Positions 1 through 9,955 of a DNA stretch of 63,893 nucleotides are shown piece after piece. Position 1 is the first letter of the stretch. Every line of letters starts with the position of its first letter. The position numbers were made by a program, and so were the translations under genes. The notes beneath the pieces are model-generated. The model saw nothing but the letters and a program-made list of their open reading frames with translations, did no database searches and was not told where the DNA came from. The DNA comes from Candidatus Cloacimonadota bacterium (lineage in GTDB: Bacteria > Cloacimonadota > Cloacimonadia > Cloacimonadales > Cloacimonadaceae), in NCBI GenBank assembly GCA_028681035.1, contig JAQUJJ010000002.1:1-63893 (forward strand), written 5' to 3'.

Positions 1-59
1 ACTACAGCGACAGGTAACAGACTATTTAACAAAGAGTAAAAGAGTAAAAGAGGAAAGAT

Positions 60-1088
60 ATGTTTAAGATAAGTTTTGGTTCCGACAATCATAGTGGAGC
101 ACATCCTAAAGTGTTTGAGGCGTTGCGAATGGCAAATACTGGTTATTGCCCTGCGTATGGGGATGACCCCTTAACTTTGAAGGTTTTAAATGATATTGAA
201 GTGCTTTTCGGTGGGGATTGTGAAGCATGGTTTGTAACCACCGGCACTGGTGCTAATGTACTATGCCTGCAATCGCTTATCCATTCTTACAATGCGGTTT
301 TTTGTGCTAACACCTCGCATATCAATGTGGATGAATGCGGAGCCGTGCAAAAGTTCACTCAGGCAAGGCTTAGCCCCATTGAAACACCTGATGGCAAGCT
401 TACTCCGCAGCTTATAGCTCCACGCCTGTTAGGTGATAGAGACCAGCATCATTCGCAGTTCAAGGTTATTTCCATCTCCCAAAGCACAGAATACGGCACT
501 TTATACACTTTAGACGAGCTTCGCAGCCTGGCAGCTTTTGCCCACGAACATGCTATGTTGCTGCATATTGACGGTGCGAGGCTGGCAAATGCAGCCGTGG
601 CACTGAACTGCAGCTTAAAGGAGATGACGAAAGACGTGGGTGTGGACTTAGTAAGCTTTGGTGGCACCAAGAACGGCTTAATCTTTGGCGAAGCCATTAT
701 CAGTTTCCGCAGCGAACTTACCCGTGATATGCGTTTCTACCGCAAACAAGCAACGCAGTTATTTAGCAAGATGCGCTATATCTCTGCTCAATTCGAGGCA
801 TATCTGGAAAACGACCTGTGGAAAGCCAATGCCTTGCATGCCAACCAAATGGCTACCCTGCTTGCCAAGCGTTTAGGAGAAATAGCAGATATCACCATCA
901 CCCAAGAAGTGTATGTAAACGCCCTTTTTGCCATTTTGCCAGAAAAGCTTATCGCCCACTTACAAGAAAAATACCTGTTCTACACCTGGGACGAAGCCCG
1001 CAATGAAGTACGTTTAATGTGCAGTTACAATACTTTAGAGGAACACATAGACGAGTTTATCGCCAGCGTAAACCAGTTATTAGCATAA
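60..1088 (+). CDS. ltaE: Low-specificity L-threonine aldolase / beta-eliminating lyase family
   Basis: A 342-residue fold-type I PLP enzyme. The family cleaves L-threonine or L-allo-threonine to glycine and acetaldehyde in the cytoplasm. Visible marks are the N-terminal FGSDNHSGAHP stretch, the MLLHIDGARLANAA segment carrying the PLP-contacting Asp, and FGGTKNG, in which Lys204 should form the Schiff base. Length is normal for the family. The start is preceded by a purine-rich AGAGGAAAG. The next gene, wrbA, is 67 bases downstream on the same strand. The substrate could be another beta-hydroxy amino acid or a tryptophanase-like beta-elimination substrate, because this family is functionally mixed. 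Confidence 0.88.
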   Translation: MFKISFGSDNHSGAHPKVFEALRMANTGYCPAYGDDPLTLKVLNDIEVLFGGDCEAWFVTTGTGANVLCLQSLIHSYNAVFCANTSHINVDECGAVQKFTQARLSPIETPDGKLTPQLIAPRLLGDRDQHHSQFKVISISQSTEYGTLYTLDELRSLAAFAHEHAMLLHIDGARLANAAVALNCSLKEMTKDVGVDLVSFGGTKNGLIFGEAIISFRSELTRDMRFYRKQATQLFSKMRYISAQFEAYLENDLWKANALHANQMATLLAKRLGEIADITITQEVYVNALFAILPEKLIAHLQEKYLFYTWDEARNEVRLMCSYNTLEEHIDEFIASVNQLLA

Positions 1089-1155
1089 CTCCACTCGCTT
1101 AGTGGGACATCCTGATTAGATTGTCTGTATCAAAAGCAACTTTCAGGAGAACATA

Positions 1156-1767
1156 ATGAAGATATTAGTACTGTTTTACTCGACCTACGGGCACATTCAC
1201 CAAATGGCAAAAGCCGTTGTGGAAGGTGCCAAAAAGATTGAAGGCATGGAAGTGGAGCTTAAAAGAGTTCCCGAAACCCTTAGCCCCGAAGTTATCGAAA
1301 TGATGGGTGCCACCAAGGCACAAAAAGCCTTTGCTGAGGTACCAATCGCGACTGTAAATGAACTGGCTGAATATGACGCCATTATCTTTGGCACGCCTAC
1401 CCGTTTTGGTAACATGGCGGCACAAATGAAGACTTTTCTGGATGCAACGGGCGGTTTGTGGGCGAAAGGAGGACTTGTCGGCAAGATTGGCAGTGTGTTT
1501 AGCTCCACAGCAACACAGCATGGCGGACAGGAATCTACTATCTTAAGCTTTCACACAGTATTGCTGCATCACGGTATGTTGATTGCGGGCTTACCCTATT
1601 CCTTTGCCGGACAGACTACTATGACCGAAATGAGTGGCGGCTCACCCTATGGTGCTACCACCATAGCTGGCGGAGATGGCAGTAGAATGCCTTCCGAAAA
1701 CGAGCTTAGCGGTGCAAGATTTCAGGGAAAACATGTAGCCACACTTGTGTCTCGTATGAAGAACTGA
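1156..1767 (+). CDS. wrbA: NAD(P)H:quinone oxidoreductase, WrbA type flavodoxin-like protein
   Basis: A 203-residue flavodoxin-fold protein. WrbA enzymes bind FMN and reduce quinones by two electrons, avoiding semiquinone radicals. The FMN phosphate loop is seen as [13 protein letters not shown] at residues 6-18. The later loops [12 protein letters not shown] and [11 protein letters not shown] are typical WrbA segments, and the length is typical. AGGAGA sits just before the ATG at 1156. Catalase follows 430 bases downstream on the same strand, so the pair plausibly serves oxidative-stress defence (inference from context). Confidence 0.93.
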   Translation: MKILVLFYSTYGHIHQMAKAVVEGAKKIEGMEVELKRVPETLSPEVIEMMGATKAQKAFAEVPIATVNELAEYDAIIFGTPTRFGNMAAQMKTFLDATGGLWAKGGLVGKIGSVFSSTATQHGGQESTILSFHTVLLHHGMLIAGLPYSFAGQTTMTEMSGGSPYGATTIAGGDGSRMPSENELSGARFQGKHVATLVSRMKN

Positions 1768-2199
1768 TCTTTACTGGAGCCGTGCCTTCAGTAAAGTTCA
1801 AAGAACAAGGAAACGCTTGCTCTCTTTCTTCCCCCTTGCAAGCACTGCCCTATCATTGCCCACCCAATGTCCATGTGGAGGGCAATGAGTGGGCAATGAT
1901 AGGGCAATTCAAGCAAGGAAGAGAGAGCGTGAGCGGGTAGGCATTTTGACGTAAAAGAAATAGTGGCAGTTGGCATAAGCATAATATCAGCTATATTATT
2001 AAGTAATAAAATACACCAATTAGGATTCATAAGTATGCTTGTAAGTTATGGCTTGTCAACCAATGTTGGATACAGTCCTTCGCATACCAGTGGCAAAGGA
2101 AACTTACTATTTCGGCAAATAGGGGAACATATATGGCGTGCGAAAAAGCAGCTACTTAGCACCACAAAAAGCTAAATATCTTACACAAAAGGAGAAATC
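1768..2199. other. Intergenic spacer wrbA-catalase with repeat A
   Basis: No convincing gene. Short reading frames on both strands (1788-2030 minus, 1963-2175 plus) are translations of, or run through, a long palindrome and resemble no family known to me. The palindrome at 1814-1935 is listed separately. The catalase ribosome binding site AAAGGAG lies near 2188-2194. Confidence 0.6.
1814..1935. repeat. Dispersed palindromic repeat A, copy 1
   Basis: An imperfect palindrome of about 120 bases. Its core arms TGCCCTATCATTGCCCAC (1846-1863) and GTGGGCAATGATAGGGCA (1889-1906) are perfectly complementary over 18 bases. Outer arms CTTGC/GCAAGG and CTCTCTT/AAGAGAGAG extend the stem. The same core recurs at 37506-37568 and 54841-54903, always between genes. 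It could fold in RNA as a long hairpin or be a non-autonomous mobile palindrome. Confidence 0.85.
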
Positions 2200-3666
2200 A
2201 TGAAAAAAACAAGGAAGCGGCTTACCACCGTGGCTGGTGCACCTGTTGTAGATAATCAAAACGTAATGACCGCAGGGAAGAGAGGTCCTATTTTATTACA
2301 GGACGTGTGGTTAATAGAAAAGCTGGCTCATTTTGATAGAGAAGTAATCCCCGAACGCAGAATGCATGCAAAAGGTTCTGGAGCTTTCGGCACTTTTACC
2401 GTAACTCACGACATCAGCAAATACACCAAGGCAAAGATATTCTCTAAAATCGGTAAGGAAACTGAGGTATTTGTCCGTTTCTCCACCGTGGCAGGAGAGC
2501 GTGGAGCAGCCGATGCAGAGCGAGACATTCGCGGATTTGCCATGAAATATTATACAGAAGAAGGCAATTGGGATTTAGTGGGCAATAACACCCCTGTTTT
2601 CTTTATCCGAGACCCGCTAAAGTTCCCCGATTTAAACCATGCCGTGAAGCGAGACCCCAGAACAAATATGCGTAGCGCAAAAAATAACTGGGATTTCTGG
2701 AGTAGCTTACCCGAAGCAATACATCAGATTACCATCACTATGAGTGATAGAGGGATACCACTTTCATTCAGGCATATGAACGGCTATGGCTGCCATACAT
2801 TCTCTATGTTCAATTCCAAGAACCAGAAAGTTTGGGTTAAGTTTCATTTCAAAACTATGCAGGGCATCAAGAATCTTAGCGATGCAGAGGCAGAAGCCTT
2901 GGTGGGTAAAGACAGGGAAAGTCACCAACGGGATTTGTATGAAAGCATAGAGAAGAAAGATTACCCTCAATGGAAGATGTCTATACAAGTGATGACCGAA
3001 AAGCAAGCGGATAAGCTTGCCTTCAATCCCTTTGACATTACCAAGGTTTGGTCACACAAGGACTATCCTTTGATTGATGTGGGCATTCTGGAACTAAACC
3101 GTAATCCTGAGAATTACTTCGCGGATGTGGAACAGGCAGCTTTCACGCCTGCCAACATTGTCCCTGGAATAGGTTTTTCTCCAGATAGGCTTTTACAAGC
3201 GCGGTTATTTTCTTATGGCGATACCCAACGTTACCGCCTGGGCGTGAATCATAACCAAATTCCTGTTAACAGACCCAAGAATGCAGTTCATAGCTATCAC
3301 AGAGATGGTGCCATGCGAGTGGATGGAAACCAGGGTAGCACGCTGCACTACGAGCCTAACAGCTATGATGAATGGAAGGAACAACCAGAGTTCGCCGAAC
3401 CACCATTAAGCATTGAAAGCCCCGCCGACCACTGGAACCACCGTGAGGATGAGGATTACTACTCACAACCCAGAGAGCTGTTCGGAATCATGAGTAACAA
3501 GCAAAAGAAAGTGCTGTACGAAAATACCGCCCGAAACATGGGAGATGCTCCCAAGATGATTAAAGAAAGACATATAGGCAATTGCTACAAGGTTAGCCCA
3601 GAGTATGGCATGGGAGTGGCAAAAGCACTAGGAATATCTATGAGTGAACAGAATAAGAAGAAATAG
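2200..3666 (+). CDS. katA: Monofunctional heme catalase (small-subunit clade)
   Basis: A 488-residue heme catalase that disproportionates hydrogen peroxide. Active-site features are all present: distal His56 in [12 protein letters not shown], the distal Asn in [11 protein letters not shown] (about residue 129), the heme-facing [13 protein letters not shown] segment, and proximal heme ligand Tyr339 in [14 protein letters not shown]. The length fits small-subunit (clade 3) catalases without the C-terminal flavodoxin-like domain. No signal peptide is visible, so it is cytoplasmic. A clear AAAGGAG precedes the ATG. In a genome otherwise rich in oxygen-sensitive Fe-S enzymes it indicates exposure to transient oxygen, and the nearby wrbA supports that role. 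Confidence 0.97.
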   Translation: MKKTRKRLTTVAGAPVVDNQNVMTAGKRGPILLQDVWLIEKLAHFDREVIPERRMHAKGSGAFGTFTVTHDISKYTKAKIFSKIGKETEVFVRFSTVAGERGAADAERDIRGFAMKYYTEEGNWDLVGNNTPVFFIRDPLKFPDLNHAVKRDPRTNMRSAKNNWDFWSSLPEAIHQITITMSDRGIPLSFRHMNGYGCHTFSMFNSKNQKVWVKFHFKTMQGIKNLSDAEAEALVGKDRESHQRDLYESIEKKDYPQWKMSIQVMTEKQADKLAFNPFDITKVWSHKDYPLIDVGILELNRNPENYFADVEQAAFTPANIVPGIGFSPDRLLQARLFSYGDTQRYRLGVNHNQIPVNRPKNAVHSYHRDGAMRVDGNQGSTLHYEPNSYDEWKEQPEFAEPPLSIESPADHWNHREDEDYYSQPRELFGIMSNKQKKVLYENTARNMGDAPKMIKERHIGNCYKVSPEYGMGVAKALGISMSEQNKKK

Positions 3667-3840
3667 CATTTCCTTCAAGGATAGAGTAGCACTGTTTGAG
3701 CTATCATCTGATAATCCACGAATATCCTTACTCACTTTACAACATAGCTTTGCGAAAGATTTAGCTTGAACCAAAAAGATACGACAATACAGTTTCAATG
3801 GGTTCAGGAGGATCCTATTGGGCTCAGCATGATGCCATAT

Positions 3841-5451
3841 CTAATTCATCTTTACAGCTCTATGGATGGAAGAACCTGCCTTAAGTAAATAGACCCCAGC
3901 ACTGCAAGTTTTGCCTAACATATCCTGTCCGTTCCAGTAGTATATGCATTGGTTATCCCTAACATCTTCGGAAGACAGGGAGCGGACTTTTTGCCCTTTT
4001 ATATTGTATATGTCCAAGGTCTGTATTGGCAGTGCCGATTTATCTATGCTTATTGTAAGATTGTTATGGAAGGGATTGGGGTTTAGAGTTATGGCATTTG
4101 GTTTGGATAGCAGGTCGTCAGTACTGCTTTGTGGGCTGTAACAGGCTATAAAAGCGTTTAAGTTGGCAACATTGCCGGTGTCTAATGTATAAATCCCCAA
4201 ATTGGTTAAGCCGAAATGCCATCCGGCAATAGCTATCTTGCCATTGGGCAGGGTTTTTACACTGCTAGGGATTTCGCTGTTTTCTCCTCCAGCGGCAACA
4301 AAACTCATTTGCCCAGTGCCAAACCCAAGCGCAATATCGCTTTCTCCATTGCTGCTAAAGCTAAAGCTTCCGAACAGGGTAGCCCCTTCAAAACTCGCCA
4401 GGAAAACAGGATAATCTTCGCAATCCACATCCTTACCTTTGTCTGAAAGTGCTCCGCCGTAAGACTGTATATCTATCCAATTGCCGGTATTGGCATCAAA
4501 CTTTGCCCAATATGCATCATCCGCTCCCATTGTGCTGTACGCAAAGTTGCCAATAGAGCCACTGCCTGTTAATCGTCCGCAGACCATTCCATATTGATTA
4601 TTGTTGGCATCTGGCTGAACGGCAATATCTATCACCGCTGCTCCAGAGCTTGGGGACAGCCATTGCTCTATACCATCTGGGTTATATTTGCATACAAACA
4701 TGCCATTAGCGGAGAGAGAAAACGCTCCAAACTCAGAACCCAAGCTGGCAACCCCTGTTACATAGGCATTTCCGGCATCATCACAGGCAACTTCATAGCC
4801 GTATTCCACACCTTCAGTGCCTCCCCGACGTGCCCAAAGATAGTTTCCATCGGTATCAAGTGCACAGCAGAATACGTCACTGCCACCGGCACTGCTTATG
4901 GTGCTACTATTCGGTAAAGCGATTGAACCAGCAAACCATCCTGCTACATAAACCCTTCCAGATGGGGAGGCAGCCAGACCATAGCCTATATCATTCATGG
5001 TTCCCCCAAAGGAGCGTAGCCAAAGGAGGTTACCTTGGGGGTCAAACTTAGCCACATAAACGTCCCACATGCCGTTTGAAACAACGCTAATGTTTTGGCA
5101 CGTTAATGTATCCACGAAATATCCGCTTACATAACTGTTACCTAAAGCATCTGTTGCAACACTAAGAGCCACATCTTCAGAGGGTGACCCAAATGTTTGT
5201 ACCCAAAGCACATCTCCAGAAGCACTATATTTGATAATAAAACTATCGGATAAACCAAAACCTGAATAGGTTTGGTGATTCACCCAAAGAGAATCGCTAA
5301 AATCACCCACCGCAAACACGTTAGACTCTTCATCACAATTGATATCCCAGATGCGCTCCATGCTATTCCCGCCAATAGAATATGCCCAATCCCATGCACC
5401 AAACAGACTAACAGTGATAGCTAATAGAAGAATACATAGATATACTTTCAC
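3841..5451 (-). CDS. Secreted SBBP-like repeat protein with type IX-like C-terminal sorting domain
   Basis: About 536 residues if it starts at the GTG at 5451. That start places an uncleaved signal sequence VKVYLCILLLAITVSLFG at the N-terminus, has AGGGG 7-11 bases upstream, and leaves a 43-base gap to the ferredoxin gene. A longer frame back to 5544 would overlap that gene and bury the signal. The body contains several repeats of the beta-propeller-like type (patterns such as DALGNSYVSGYF and SPSGRVYVAGWF) seen in SBBP-repeat proteins. The C-terminal 80 residues have the NPNPFHN...DIYNIKGQKVRSL...GVYLLKAG pattern of Por/type IX sorting domains, so export to the cell surface is inferred. Ligand or function is unknown. 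It is the last gene of the run starting at 12289. Confidence 0.8.
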   Translation of the reverse strand: MKVYLCILLLAITVSLFGAWDWAYSIGGNSMERIWDINCDEESNVFAVGDFSDSLWVNHQTYSGFGLSDSFIIKYSASGDVLWVQTFGSPSEDVALSVATDALGNSYVSGYFVDTLTCQNISVVSNGMWDVYVAKFDPQGNLLWLRSFGGTMNDIGYGLAASPSGRVYVAGWFAGSIALPNSSTISSAGGSDVFCCALDTDGNYLWARRGGTEGVEYGYEVACDDAGNAYVTGVASLGSEFGAFSLSANGMFVCKYNPDGIEQWLSPSSGAAVIDIAVQPDANNNQYGMVCGRLTGSGSIGNFAYSTMGADDAYWAKFDANTGNWIDIQSYGGALSDKGKDVDCEDYPVFLASFEGATLFGSFSFSSNGESDIALGFGTGQMSFVAAGGENSEIPSSVKTLPNGKIAIAGWHFGLTNLGIYTLDTGNVANLNAFIACYSPQSSTDDLLSKPNAITLNPNPFHNNLTISIDKSALPIQTLDIYNIKGQKVRSLSSEDVRDNQCIYYWNGQDMLGKTCSAGVYLLKAGSSIHRAVKMN

Positions 5452-5494
5452 AAAACTACCCCTGAACAATCTTGATAAACCGGATGGCTTACAA

Positions 5495-6022
5495 TTATCT
5501 GCTAATCGCACGTACCGGGCAACCCCTGAACCTGCCGTTGCCATCTATGCAAATGCCGCAGGAAACGCATTTGGCAGAGTCTATCACTGCTTTGCCCTTA
5601 ATCATGGTAATTGCGTCCACCGGACAAGGAGACACACACAGCTTGCAGCCGATGCACTTGGCAGGGCTTACTTTCACCGTTGAAGGTTCATCGTAGAAGT
5701 TGTCTTTCAGGTCTTCGGAGCGGATAGAAAATACCTTATCTCCAAGTTTAATAGTCGTAACAAGCAATGCTCCCTTGGTTTCGGCAGCTTGGACGCTAAG
5801 TGTATCACCCTCGGTGAAAGAGATGCCCAAGCTATCCAAGGCTTCAGGTGGCGCAAGTAACAGCAGGTGTTTAATGCTGCCGTCCACAAGGTAGGGTTTG
5901 CTTTTTTCAAGCTGGTAAACACCATGCCAAGTTTTTACTTCGGATTTTACAATATTGCTGTAACCTGCCATGAGGGTGAGGGCAGTCGTTATCAAGATAA
6001 GGGCTATAAGCAGCTTTTTCAT
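5495..6022 (-). CDS. Membrane-anchored or exported ferredoxin-type protein, 2[4Fe-4S]-like C-terminus
   Basis: A 175-residue protein with an N-terminal hydrophobic segment (MKKLLIALILITTALTLMAG), a middle region of about 90 residues that I do not recognise, and a C-terminal ferredoxin module. The first cluster motif is CIGCKLCVSPCP. The second is CVSCGICIDGNGRFRGCP, with an expanded spacing before the last Cys. The small electron-transfer domain sits outside or at the membrane. Its ATG overlaps the end of manC by four bases (6019-6022), so it is co-transcribed. The redox partner is unknown; proteins of this layout occur next to surface-protein genes in related anaerobes (from memory, not checked). 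Confidence 0.75.
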   Translation of the reverse strand: MKKLLIALILITTALTLMAGYSNIVKSEVKTWHGVYQLEKSKPYLVDGSIKHLLLLAPPEALDSLGISFTEGDTLSVQAAETKGALLVTTIKLGDKVFSIRSEDLKDNFYDEPSTVKVSPAKCIGCKLCVSPCPVDAITMIKGKAVIDSAKCVSCGICIDGNGRFRGCPVRAISR

Positions 6023-7074
6023 ATTAAATTAGAATCTTCCTTTGTTTTTAGCATATCTACTACTTTTTTCACTTCCTCGGATTTATCTTTAGTACAAACC
6101 AAGATAGCATCGGGAGTTTCGATAACACACACATTATCCAAGCCAATAATGGCGGTGAATTTAGAGGACTGCACATAATTACCTTTGGCTTCCAGAGCGG
6201 TGCCGTAAGAGGAGAAATGATTTCCCTCTCTATCTGTTATTGTGATGTCTGCCAGTGCTTTCCAGCTACCCACGTCGCTCCAGCCATAAGCAACAGGAAT
6301 AACTCCACGCTGCTCTGCCTTCTCCATAATCCCAACATCAATAGGGAGACGGGGCATTTTGGCGTAGATATCTGAAATATCGGCATTTAAGCCCTTAGAT
6401 TCCCATATATCGGCAATAGTAGCGGTAAGCTTGGGAATCTCTGGCAGCAGCTTGCAAAAGGCATCATATATTGCGCCGATACTCCAACAGAACATGCCGC
6501 TGTTCCAGTAAAAGCTGCCGCTCTTAAGGAATTGCTCGGCGGTATCCTTATCTGGCTTTTCTTTGAAACGCAGAACGCTTAATACTTTGGGTGCAATTTC
6601 CTCTCCTGCTTCGATATAACCGTAACCTGTGGCGGCATATTCCGGCACAATTCCGAAGGTGATAAGGCGTCCGTTTCTGGCTTCTTTTTCCGCTGGAATA
6701 AGGCTGTTTAAGAAAGCCGGTACATCACGGATAACATGGTCTGCTGGCACCACCAACATCACTTCCCCATCGGCATAGCGTGCCTTAAGATATTCCACAC
6801 TAAGAGCAATGCAAGGCGCGGTGTTCATGCCAAACGGCTCTGCAATGATATTGTCTTCTGGCAAACGCGGAAGCTGTCGTTTAACAAGATGTACCTGGTC
6901 GGCAGCGGTAACCACATAGATATCGTGCATACAAACCTTAGGAAGCAAACGCTCCACAGTTTTCTGTAACATGGAAGTGCTGCCCTGCACGTTGATAAAC
7001 TGCTTAGGGAAATTCTGCCTACTTACAGGCCAGAACCTAGTGCCTGTTCCACCTGCCATAATAAGGGCGATCAT
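6019..7074 (-). CDS. manC: Mannose-1-phosphate guanylyltransferase
   Basis: A 351-residue nucleotidyltransferase that makes GDP-mannose from mannose-1-phosphate and GTP, feeding glycan synthesis. The N-terminal GGTGTRFWPVSR signature (residues 8-19), FPKQF, RFKEKPD and WNSGMFCW motifs are characteristic. The length matches the single-domain GDP-mannose pyrophosphorylase type without the isomerase domain. It overlaps lolA upstream and the ferredoxin gene downstream by four bases each, indicating translational coupling. Specificity for another hexose-1-phosphate cannot be fully excluded. Confidence 0.92.
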   Translation of the reverse strand: MIALIMAGGTGTRFWPVSRQNFPKQFINVQGSTSMLQKTVERLLPKVCMHDIYVVTAADQVHLVKRQLPRLPEDNIIAEPFGMNTAPCIALSVEYLKARYADGEVMLVVPADHVIRDVPAFLNSLIPAEKEARNGRLITFGIVPEYAATGYGYIEAGEEIAPKVLSVLRFKEKPDKDTAEQFLKSGSFYWNSGMFCWSIGAIYDAFCKLLPEIPKLTATIADIWESKGLNADISDIYAKMPRLPIDVGIMEKAEQRGVIPVAYGWSDVGSWKALADITITDREGNHFSSYGTALEAKGNYVQSSKFTAIIGLDNVCVIETPDAILVCTKDKSEEVKKVVDMLKTKEDSNLI

Positions 7075-7697
7075 TGCTCCACCACCTGCACATTTTTGGG
7101 ATAGCTAAAAACCCACACCGATTCCGGGATTTTGGCATTGGTTTTAATATTGGAAAAGTTGTAAGTAACTTTGTTGCTGCTGGCGTCGGTATAGCTTAGG
7201 GATTGCACAATGCCTGTTTTATGGTTGATACTGGCTTTCATGCTTACAATCATAGGGTCATCGAAAGGTTTAAGGCTAACTTCTGTGAGGTTAGCCTTGG
7301 TGCTAAGAATGCGGACAGTGGATTTCTTCCAATAAACCTGTAATATCTCCACAGGGTTCATTTTGCCGAATTCTGGACGCATGCGCGAGCGGAGTACTGT
7401 CTGGGACTGTGCATCGTATAAATCAACCCTGCCACCAGAAATCATCAGTCTTTGGGTGTTTGGTTTATCATATTTAATAACCATCCGTCCGCGGGCAAAA
7501 TAGATATTGCCCTGATAGCTGATATCCTTCTTAATCTGGGCGAAATAGTTATCCTGCTTAACGCTTGCCTGAAAGCTGCTCATACTGCCATATGTGGATG
7601 TTATCTTCTTGTACAAAGCATCTGTGGTGATGGCACTTAAGCCTGCTATACAAAGCAGGATAAAGACAAGCATTAGTAATAGTTTATTGGTCTTCAT
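7071..7697 (-). CDS. lolA: LolA-like outer-membrane lipoprotein carrier
   Basis: A 208-residue periplasmic protein with an N-terminal signal (MKTNKLLLMLVFILLCIAGLSA). The LolA/LolB-type fold is indicated by the Y..M.SFQASVKQ start, the GNIYFARGRMVIKYDKPNTQRLMISGG segment and the later LKPFDDP region. LolA shuttles lipoproteins from the inner to the outer membrane. It lies directly after ftsK with a 14-base overlap; a ftsK-lolA neighbourhood is also known from E. coli. Together with the LptE-like gene in the same run it supports a diderm envelope. Confidence 0.87.
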   Translation of the reverse strand: MKTNKLLLMLVFILLCIAGLSAITTDALYKKITSTYGSMSSFQASVKQDNYFAQIKKDISYQGNIYFARGRMVIKYDKPNTQRLMISGGRVDLYDAQSQTVLRSRMRPEFGKMNPVEILQVYWKKSTVRILSTKANLTEVSLKPFDDPMIVSMKASINHKTGIVQSLSYTDASSNKVTYNFSNIKTNAKIPESVWVFSYPKNVQVVEQ

Positions 7698-9942
7698 CGA
7701 TAACTCCTAAGCTTATTAAATCTTCACGGGTAGCTATAACATCACGGGATTTACTGCCCAAATGGGGACCCACTATCCTTGCTCGCTCCAATAGGTCTAT
7801 GATTCTCCCTGCTCTGGCATAACCTATTTTGAAGTGGCGTTGTAACATAGAAACAGAGGCTGTTCCCGATGAAACTATCACCTTTGCCGCTTCTGGGAAA
7901 AGTTCATCATCATATTCAAAGAAACCTAGGTCGCTCTGAGTCTCCACCTTTAGGCTGAAATCTTGCTTTGGCTTAGGTTGCATCGCCAGAAAGTCGCAAG
8001 TTCTTGCGATTTCATGATCGGACACGTAAGCACCGTGGATGCGCTCTGGCATTGCCTTGCCCGGAGGTAGGTAGAGCATATCGCCATTGCCAAGCAAACG
8101 CTCTGCACCAATCATATCCAAAATAACGCGTGAATCTACTCTTGAGGATACCTGGAAGGCAATGCGGGCGGGGAAGTTGGCTTTGATGATGCCGGTGATA
8201 ACCTTGATAGAGGGTCTTTGGGTAGCTAGGATAAGATGGATGCCAACCGCTCTCGCCATCTGTGCCAAGCGGGTAATCGGTAGCTCAATATCTTTCCCGC
8301 TGGTCATAATCAAATCTGCAAATTCATCTACAATAATCACGATATAAGGCAGCTTTTCCAGCTCATCACCTTCGCTGATTTTGTCGTTATAGCCTATTAT
8401 ATCTCGCACTTTGGCTTCCTGGAGCAGCTCGTAGCGTCGCTCCATTTCCTTCACCGCCCAATACATGGTCTCCAGCGCAGTGTCAGGATCGGTAACCACC
8501 TGTCCTATCAGATGAGGAAGATCGTTGTAACCTGCCAGTTCCACCCGCTTGGGATCAATAAGAATAAGGCGTAGCTCGTCAGGTTTACTGCGCATGATAA
8601 GGCTCATAATGATGGTATTGATACACACGCTTTTACCGCTGCCTGTAGCACCGGCAATCAGTAAGTGAGGCATTTTGGTAAGGTCGGCTACCAATGGCTT
8701 GCCAGCGATATCCTTACCCAAACCAAACGCCAGCTTGGAGTGCATGCCACGCATCTCTTCGGAAAGCAGCAAGTCCCGCAGGTATATCATATCACGGGCA
8801 AGATTGGGGATTTCTATGCCAATAAGCCCACGTCCCGGTATGGGAGCTTGCACACGGATGGCTTTGGCTTTTATCGCCAGGGCAAGGTCGTCCGCAAGAG
8901 AGGCAAACTTGCTTACCTTGATGCCCTTAGCAGGCTCAAGCTCGTATTGGGTAATGATGGGACCAATGTTAACGTTTCTAACCTCGGCTTCTATGCCGAA
9001 CTCTGCCAGTTTGTTTTTAAGGATTTGGCTGATACTTAAAATCTGGTTTTCTATCTCCTTGCGGTCGCGGTCAGAGAGTTTTACCGGACTCTCCAGAAAG
9101 TCTGAGATAGATGGCATAATATATTCGCGGTCATCATCATCTATATCTTCTGGCTCGATAGGACGCTTACGCTGGTCTTGCTTTTTCTTTTTGGAATCAG
9201 GCTCGATAGGCTCTGTGTTTATTTGCTGAGCGTGGTTTTGAATCACGGGTTGAACTGGTTCCGTTGTTTCCGGCTTAAGCTCGGCATCACTGTTAATCGT
9301 TGGTTTAAGTGATTTGGAATTGGTTTCTTTGGTTTCCTGGTTTCGTTTAAAGTCTTCAATGCCTATCTGAAACCAACGTTTAAGACGGTCAAACTCTATA
9401 ATAAGAACTCCGCTGAGAACCATTCCACCTATCAGAATAATCCTTGCACCAATCCCAGAAAACACTGCTGCCAAAGCACGGTATAAAAACAGGGGAACAA
9501 CGCTATGCACGAAAGTTATCTGCTTGGAAGAAAGCAAAGCTTGCAAAAAGAAAAGCACGATGAGTAGCAGGTATCCCTTTTGTCGGCTTCTATCCAGCTC
9601 TGGTGCTAAAAAGTATTGGAATGATACTGTGGCGATTACCACGAAACCCACTAAAGAAAACCAATAGCCAAAAAGATAGATGAAGAGATAGCCAAAGACA
9701 ATGCCGAAAACACCAACGGGATTGCTTGTTTGGCTGCCGCTTTGGCTGAACCAGCTAAACACGCCTCCACCGTCTTTTAAGGTATTCAAATCGCTATTTA
9801 TAGAACTGTAACCCATAAAAAGAGCCAGAATAACCAAGATGCTTAAAATGCTAATTCCACCGCTAATCATGCGCTTTTGCAGGGTGCTTATGCTCTTGCT
9901 GTTTTTCTTTGAAGTGCTGCTGCGTTTCTTTGCTACTGCCAT
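7684..9942 (-). CDS. ftsK: DNA translocase FtsK/SpoIIIE
   Basis: A 752-residue septal DNA pump that clears chromosome termini during division. The N-terminus has several membrane segments (first about residues 27-46, then between 80 and 190), followed by a charged linker (about 200-270). The motor contains Walker A GATGSGKSV near residue 430 and Walker B VDEFADL. The C-terminal 60 residues form the gamma winged-helix domain (SMLQRHFKIGYARAGRI) that reads KOPS-type polar sequences. The linker is short compared with E. coli FtsK, as in most non-enteric bacteria. ychF lies 13 bases upstream. Confidence 0.97.
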   Translation of the reverse strand: MAVAKKRSSTSKKNSKSISTLQKRMISGGISILSILVILALFMGYSSINSDLNTLKDGGGVFSWFSQSGSQTSNPVGVFGIVFGYLFIYLFGYWFSLVGFVVIATVSFQYFLAPELDRSRQKGYLLLIVLFFLQALLSSKQITFVHSVVPLFLYRALAAVFSGIGARIILIGGMVLSGVLIIEFDRLKRWFQIGIEDFKRNQETKETNSKSLKPTINSDAELKPETTEPVQPVIQNHAQQINTEPIEPDSKKKKQDQRKRPIEPEDIDDDDREYIMPSISDFLESPVKLSDRDRKEIENQILSISQILKNKLAEFGIEAEVRNVNIGPIITQYELEPAKGIKVSKFASLADDLALAIKAKAIRVQAPIPGRGLIGIEIPNLARDMIYLRDLLLSEEMRGMHSKLAFGLGKDIAGKPLVADLTKMPHLLIAGATGSGKSVCINTIIMSLIMRSKPDELRLILIDPKRVELAGYNDLPHLIGQVVTDPDTALETMYWAVKEMERRYELLQEAKVRDIIGYNDKISEGDELEKLPYIVIIVDEFADLIMTSGKDIELPITRLAQMARAVGIHLILATQRPSIKVITGIIKANFPARIAFQVSSRVDSRVILDMIGAERLLGNGDMLYLPPGKAMPERIHGAYVSDHEIARTCDFLAMQPKPKQDFSLKVETQSDLGFFEYDDELFPEAAKVIVSSGTASVSMLQRHFKIGYARAGRIIDLLERARIVGPHLGSKSRDVIATREDLISLGVIDEDQ

Positions 9943-9955
9943 GTTTACTGCCCTA

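Noticed and set aside
449..697. Antisense frames within the threonine aldolase, enolase, giant gene and others
   Set aside because: Shadows of the strong coding frames, with no ribosome binding sites or family patterns.
2086..2175. Small protein gene upstream of catalase
   Set aside because: The 70-codon frame 1963-2175 has no start signal and unlike codon use; it ends at the catalase ribosome binding site by chance.
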